This document shows positions 12,323 through 15,405 of a stretch of 15,405 nucleotides of DNA, piece after piece (within the stretch, counting starts at the first letter, position 1; the number at the start of each line of letters is the position of its first letter). The DNA comes from Oscillospiraceae bacterium (GTDB taxonomy: Bacteria > Bacillota > Clostridia > Oscillospirales > CAG-272). The DNA lies in assembly GCA_015065205.1 (NCBI GenBank), contig SVQS01000021.1, forward strand, positions 1,952 through 17,356, read 5' to 3'. Made by a program: the position numbers and the translations under genes. Below the pieces are notes generated by a model. The model was not told the DNA's origin, searched no databases, and was given only the letters and a program-made list of their open reading frames with translations.

Positions 12323-13268
12323 GAGTAGAGGGTATATGACAAGTTTTGAAATATATGTTTTTGTCCTGTGCTCCATTGTGTTTACACTGTTAACTGCAAC
12401 GTTCTCCTATTTGATTGGCACCATTACCAAACAGGAGATAGAGTTGATTAGAGCCGGACACCGAGATGAAAAAATCAGACAAGAATACGAAAGAAAGAGT
12501 AGCATTGGAAGCCGTGCAGCCCGTTGGGGCAGCAGGGTTCTTTCGTTGTTGCTTTGTCTGATCTTCACTGCTGTTTTTGGAGTGGCTGTTTATATTCGTG
12601 CAAACGATGACCGTCCCGCGAACGGAATTCCCTCTATCAAGGTTGTTAAAAGTAGCTCAATGGCAGAAAAGAATGAAAAAAACAAATATTTGTTCGATCA
12701 TCAACTCGATGATCAAATACAAATGTTTGATGTGGTTATTTGCCGCCATCTCCCGGCAGAGGAAGATTTGAAACTTTATGACGTTGTTGTGTACAAGCAG
12801 GATGATATGTACGTCATCCACCGCATAGTCGGCATTGAAGAGCCAAATGAAAGTCACCCCAACGAAAGGCATTTCCTTTTGCAAGGTGACGCTGTAGGAC
12901 GGCCCGATCAATTCCCGGTTCTCTATAGCCAAATGCAAGGTATTTATCAGGGCACACGTATTCCTTATATCGGTAGCTTTGTTATGTTCTTGCAATCCCC
13001 TGCGGGGTGGCTGTGTATGCTGTTGGTTGTCTTTGCTATGATCGTTTCCCCCATTGTAGAAAAAGTACTCGACAATGCTAAAAAAGAACGCGGCATTTTC
13101 CCGTATGGAGATTACAGAGAGTCCTTCAGATCCACACGAAAAGCATATTCTCCGAGCACAACTATGAGTATTCATTACAATCGCCCGGGCTCACCTTATT
13201 CCGAGCCGATGCAGCGCCAAGATCAGCCTATCCCTTATCGACATTCGAAATGGTTGAAGAAACGGTAA
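12315..13268 (+). CDS. SipW-like (ER-type) signal peptidase I
   Basis: This 317-residue membrane peptidase removes signal peptides from exported proteins. The catalytic Ser115 lies in VVKSSSMAEKN (110-120) and the general-base position is His169 in YVIHRIVGI (166-174), the Ser/His arrangement of ER-type and SipW enzymes instead of the Ser/Lys of bacterial SipS. A conserved LLQGDA follows at 188-193, and RIPYIGSFVMF (215-225) is the usual closing segment. Membrane segments lie at about 11-36, 74-94 and 231-250. An N-terminal extra helix with a charged linker (37-70) and a C-terminal tail of about 65 residues rich in Ser, Pro, Tyr and Arg are beyond the basic enzyme. The start is uncertain: ATG 12315 (AGGG 7 nt upstream, but inside a hairpin) or ATG 12336. 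It lies directly downstream of the TasA-like gene and probably processes both secreted proteins. Confidence 0.83.
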   Translation: MSVSRGYMTSFEIYVFVLCSIVFTLLTATFSYLIGTITKQEIELIRAGHRDEKIRQEYERKSSIGSRAARWGSRVLSLLLCLIFTAVFGVAVYIRANDDRPANGIPSIKVVKSSSMAEKNEKNKYLFDHQLDDQIQMFDVVICRHLPAEEDLKLYDVVVYKQDDMYVIHRIVGIEEPNESHPNERHFLLQGDAVGRPDQFPVLYSQMQGIYQGTRIPYIGSFVMFLQSPAGWLCMLLVVFAMIVSPIVEKVLDNAKKERGIFPYGDYRESFRSTRKAYSPSTTMSIHYNRPGSPYSEPMQRQDQPIPYRHSKWLKKR

Positions 13269-13296
13269 GGCAGTTGCATAAAACCAGTTTTACAAG

Positions 13297-13329
13297 CACA
13301 CCTGTTCCCAAAGGAATGGGTGTGTTTTT
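13297..13329 (+). terminator. Intrinsic terminator of the signal peptidase gene
   Basis: CACACCTGTTCC (13297-13308) pairs with GGAATGGGTGTG (13313-13324), with two wobble pairs, around CAAA, followed by five Ts (13325-13329). Confidence 0.88.
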
Positions 13330-13389
13330 GTGCGACATTTTGGTTTTTGGCTGAAAATAAAAAATATTTCAAGAATTTTGCAAAAGCCC

Positions 13390-13418
13390 TTGATTTTTCT
13401 CTTTGAATATGGTATAAT
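13390..13418 (+). promoter_or_regulatory. Sigma-A promoter of tRNA-Leu
   Basis: TTGATT (13390-13395), a 17-bp spacer and TATAAT (13413-13418) with extended -10 TG at 13410-13411. It lies 15 bp before the mature tRNA. Confidence 0.85.
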
Positions 13419-13432
13419 ACCATTTGTCATAC

Positions 13433-13519
13433 GCCGGTATGATGGAATTGGCAGACGTGCTGGACTCAAAATCCAGTGGTAGCGATACCGTGTCGGTTCG
13501 ACCCCGACTACCGGCACCA
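13433..13519 (+). tRNA. tRNA-Leu (anticodon CAA)
   Basis: An 87-nt class II tRNA with encoded CCA. The acceptor stem is GCCGGTA/TACCGGC with discriminator A (13516), the anticodon stem CTGGA/TCCAG with loop CTCAAAA, giving CAA for codon UUG. The long variable arm GGTAGCGATACC follows the anticodon stem, and the T arm is GTCGG-TTCGACC-CCGAC. It has its own promoter and terminator. Confidence 0.96.
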
Positions 13520-13564
13520 AAAACAGATGCGTACCTGCCGTACAGTAGGTGCGCATCTGTTTTT
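13519..13564 (+). terminator. Intrinsic terminator of tRNA-Leu
   Basis: CAGATGCG (13524-13531) pairs with CGCATCTG (13552-13559), extended by ACCT/AGGT, and is followed by five Ts. The flanking A-run starts at the tRNA CCA end. The stretch 13565-13660 shows nothing recognisable. Confidence 0.92.
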
Positions 13565-13665
13565 GCATTAATCGTATATGCTTTTTTCAAGGTTTATACG
13601 ATTTATAATAGTAATCGTATTTTGATGACGGTTTGCTCACTGTATTTTTTGTTTTCCAAATTCTA

Positions 13666-13694
13666 TTTACAAAACCAAAATTTTATGGTATACT
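13666..13694 (+). promoter_or_regulatory. Sigma-A promoter of the MFS-GDPD operon
   Basis: TTTACA (13666-13671), a 17-bp spacer and TATACT (13689-13694) with extended -10 TG at 13686-13687. The RBS AAAGGAAA precedes ATG 13739. Confidence 0.78.
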
Positions 13695-13738
13695 AAAAGG
13701 GCATACTATGTGCAATCATTTTTTGAAAGGAAAATACT

Positions 13739-15133
13739 ATGAAGCTTAACCACAAACGCGTGATACTTGTTGGAATGGCGTTCTTTTTGATTTCGGCATT
13801 CTGGCAGGCATACGATGCAATCGTTCCGCTGATTCTTACAAACCACTTCGGTCTTCCGCAAACCGTTTCCGGCACAGTAATGTCTATTGACAACGTTCTT
13901 GCCGTATTTTTACTCCCCATTTTCGGTGCACTTTCTGACAAGGTAAACACTCGCCTTGGCAAGCGCACCCCCTTTATCCTCATCGGCTCGGTTATTGCTA
14001 TGGTATCCTTTGTTGCGCTTACCTTTATCGACAATTATCAAATTGCCAGAGTAGCGGCGGCCGGTATTCCCGAAATAGCTCAGTCGGGTGCAACCGATGA
14101 GGCTATCCGCAAGCTCACCGTAGAGCTGACGATCGCAAACCCCATGCCCTTTATTGGATTTATCGTAACATTGCTCCTCGTGCTCGTTGCTATGGCGACC
14201 TTCCGCTCGCCGGCAGTTGCGCTTATGCCCGACGTTACCGTAAAGCCGCTCCGTTCCAAGGCGAACGCCATTATCAACCTCACCGGCACGGCAGGAGCCA
14301 TGCTTGTTCTTGCACTTGGAATCGTGTTTGCGACCTCTAAGAACCACTATATGCAATATACGGGCTATGTGGTAGCGGTTGTTTGCATTATGCTCGCGGG
14401 ACTTATCGTCTTCCTTCTTACGGTTAAGGAGAAAAAATGGGCGCGTGAGATGGAAGAAGAATCGTTCCGTCTCGGTCTCGAAGATGCTCCCGAAGAGGAT
14501 GCCGACAAGGAAAAGCGCAAGCTCTCAAAGGGAGAGATGACCTCTTTACTTCTCATTTTGGCATCGGTTGCTCTTTGGTACATCGGCTACAACTCCATCA
14601 CCAGTAAATATTCGGTATATGCCACCAATATTCTGGGCTTTGATTTCAACCTCACCCTCATTATTGCGCAGGCGGCAGCGATTGTTTCGTACATCCCTGT
14701 TGGCATCATAGCTTCCAAGATCGGCAGAAGAAAGACCATTCTCGTGGGTATCATTCTGCTGGCATCTGCGTTCTTTATTGGCAACTTTATCACTCCCAAC
14801 ACTCCCGAGATGATTATGTACCCCGTCTTTATCCTTGCGGGAATCGGCTGGGCGACGATCAACGTCAACTCCTTCCCAATGGTTGTTGAGCTTGCAAGAG
14901 GCGGCGACATTGGCAAGTATACGGGTTACTATTATACCGCTTCGATGTCGGCACAGATCATCGCGCCTATCCTTTCGGGTGTGCTTTATGACCTCATTGG
15001 TATGCGCTACGTATTTTTTGCATTCGGTACGGTATTTGTTCTGTTCTCCTTTGTTACAATGTTCTTTGTAAAGCACGGAGATGCCAAGGTAATTGAGAAG
15101 AAAGACCTGCTTGAGCAGTTGGATGTTGATTAA
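13739..15133 (+). CDS. MFS permease, sugar/GPH-SLC45-like
   Basis: This 464-residue major facilitator has about twelve membrane helices. The loop between helices 2 and 3 carries GALSDKVNTRLGKRTPFIL (63-81), a motif A of the kind seen in glycoside and SLC45-like sugar transporters. The second half repeats it as ASKIGRRKTILVG (325-337). An acidic and basic cytoplasmic loop of about 40 residues (230-268) joins the halves. An extracellular insertion at about 99-135 between helices 3 and 4 is longer than usual. The substrate cannot be read from the sequence. Its stop codon overlaps the start of a glycerophosphodiester phosphodiesterase gene, so the two are translationally coupled and may share a pathway, for example uptake of a glycerol phosphate compound, but that is inference. 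Confidence 0.85.
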   Translation: MKLNHKRVILVGMAFFLISAFWQAYDAIVPLILTNHFGLPQTVSGTVMSIDNVLAVFLLPIFGALSDKVNTRLGKRTPFILIGSVIAMVSFVALTFIDNYQIARVAAAGIPEIAQSGATDEAIRKLTVELTIANPMPFIGFIVTLLLVLVAMATFRSPAVALMPDVTVKPLRSKANAIINLTGTAGAMLVLALGIVFATSKNHYMQYTGYVVAVVCIMLAGLIVFLLTVKEKKWAREMEEESFRLGLEDAPEEDADKEKRKLSKGEMTSLLLILASVALWYIGYNSITSKYSVYATNILGFDFNLTLIIAQAAAIVSYIPVGIIASKIGRRKTILVGIILLASAFFIGNFITPNTPEMIMYPVFILAGIGWATINVNSFPMVVELARGGDIGKYTGYYYTASMSAQIIAPILSGVLYDLIGMRYVFFAFGTVFVLFSFVTMFFVKHGDAKVIEKKDLLEQLDVD

Positions 15134-15405
15134 TGGATAAGATATTGATAGGAATCGCTATATCACTTGCATCCGTGGCAGTGATATTGATAGCAATTTA
15201 TCTTTTGGTGCTTGTTCGTCCCACCAAGAAAACAAAGCCGAATAAGGCTCTGCTCTGCGATTATGCGCATAGAGGGCTTCACAACGGCAAGGACGCTCCC
15301 GAAAACTCGCTCGCGGCTTTTGAGGCAGCCTGCCGTGCAGGATACGGCATTGAGCTTGACGTTCAACTCTCGCGCGATGGAACGGTAATGGTCTTTCACG
15401 ACTAC
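15133..15405 (+). CDS. Glycerophosphodiester phosphodiesterase, N-terminal part (cut by window end)
   Basis: The ATG at 15133 shares one base with the preceding TAA (TAATG), and the frame stays open for 91 codons to the window edge. After a membrane anchor (about 4-28), the GDPD domain starts at AHRGLHN (45-51). The signature residues are His46-Arg47, APENSLAAF (55-63), the metal ligands Glu74 and Asp76 in IELDVQLS (73-80), and His89 in VFHDY (87-91). The family hydrolyses glycerophosphodiesters to sn-glycerol 3-phosphate and an alcohol. The anchor suggests action at the outer membrane face of a Gram-positive cell, though topology is not certain. The remainder lies outside the window. Confidence 0.92.
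   Translation, partial: MDKILIGIAISLASVAVILIAIYLLVLVRPTKKTKPNKALLCDYAHRGLHNGKDAPENSLAAFEAACRAGYGIELDVQLSRDGTVMVFHDY

Overview
The window looks like a chromosomal segment from an uncultured gut-type member of the Clostridia (Bacillota). This rests on Firmicutes-type gene families (a LytTR/DUF3021 pair, a SipW-like signal peptidase with TasA-like secreted proteins, an ackA-linked COG2426 protein), strong AGGAG ribosome binding sites, sigma-A promoters with 17-bp spacers, and intergenic space full of hairpin repeats. No transposase, phage gene or CRISPR array is visible. The exact genus cannot be read from the sequence.

Layout. 1-2049: a class B penicillin-binding protein (MrdA/PBP2-like), its start cut by the window edge. 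2050-2676: a gene-free stretch holding a roughly 255-bp multi-hairpin MITE-like element, a minus-strand tRNA-Arg(CCG), a three-hairpin palindromic repeat and the hisS promoter. 2677-4876: histidyl-tRNA synthetase and thiamine pyrophosphokinase, separated by two facing copies of a palindromic repeat. 4877-6469: a LytTR regulator plus DUF3021 membrane protein, flanked by two inverted copies of a composite structured element of about 200 nt. 6470-9914: a minus-strand phosphohexomutase, divergent from acetate kinase and a COG2426 membrane protein. 9968-10297: a small membrane protein built from two copies of one unit. 10387-13268: a secretion locus with two exported proteins and a SipW-like signal peptidase. 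13433-13519: tRNA-Leu(CAA). 13739 to the end: an MFS permease overlapping a glycerophosphodiester phosphodiesterase that runs off the edge.

How genes may work together. The secretion locus is the most coherent accessory system. Both exported proteins end their signal segment with the same A-x-W-x-[F/Y]-T pattern and lie next to a Ser/His-type signal peptidase, as in tasA/sipW or calY/sipW loci that make extracellular fibres. The first exported gene has its own terminator and the second has the only consensus TTGACA promoter in the window, suggesting separate, high expression of the presumed main subunit. LytTR-DUF3021 is a two-gene regulator/membrane-partner module. ackA works in acetate and ATP production.

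The most unusual non-coding signal is the pair of inverted composite elements at 4859-5055 and 6294-6492. Their stems differ in sequence but keep pairing, while one 10-nt loop is nearly unchanged. This points to selection on structure, as RNA or as a hairpin repeat. A second notable signal is a repeated -35 octamer, CTTGCAAT, exactly 17 bp from TATAAT at four separate promoters.
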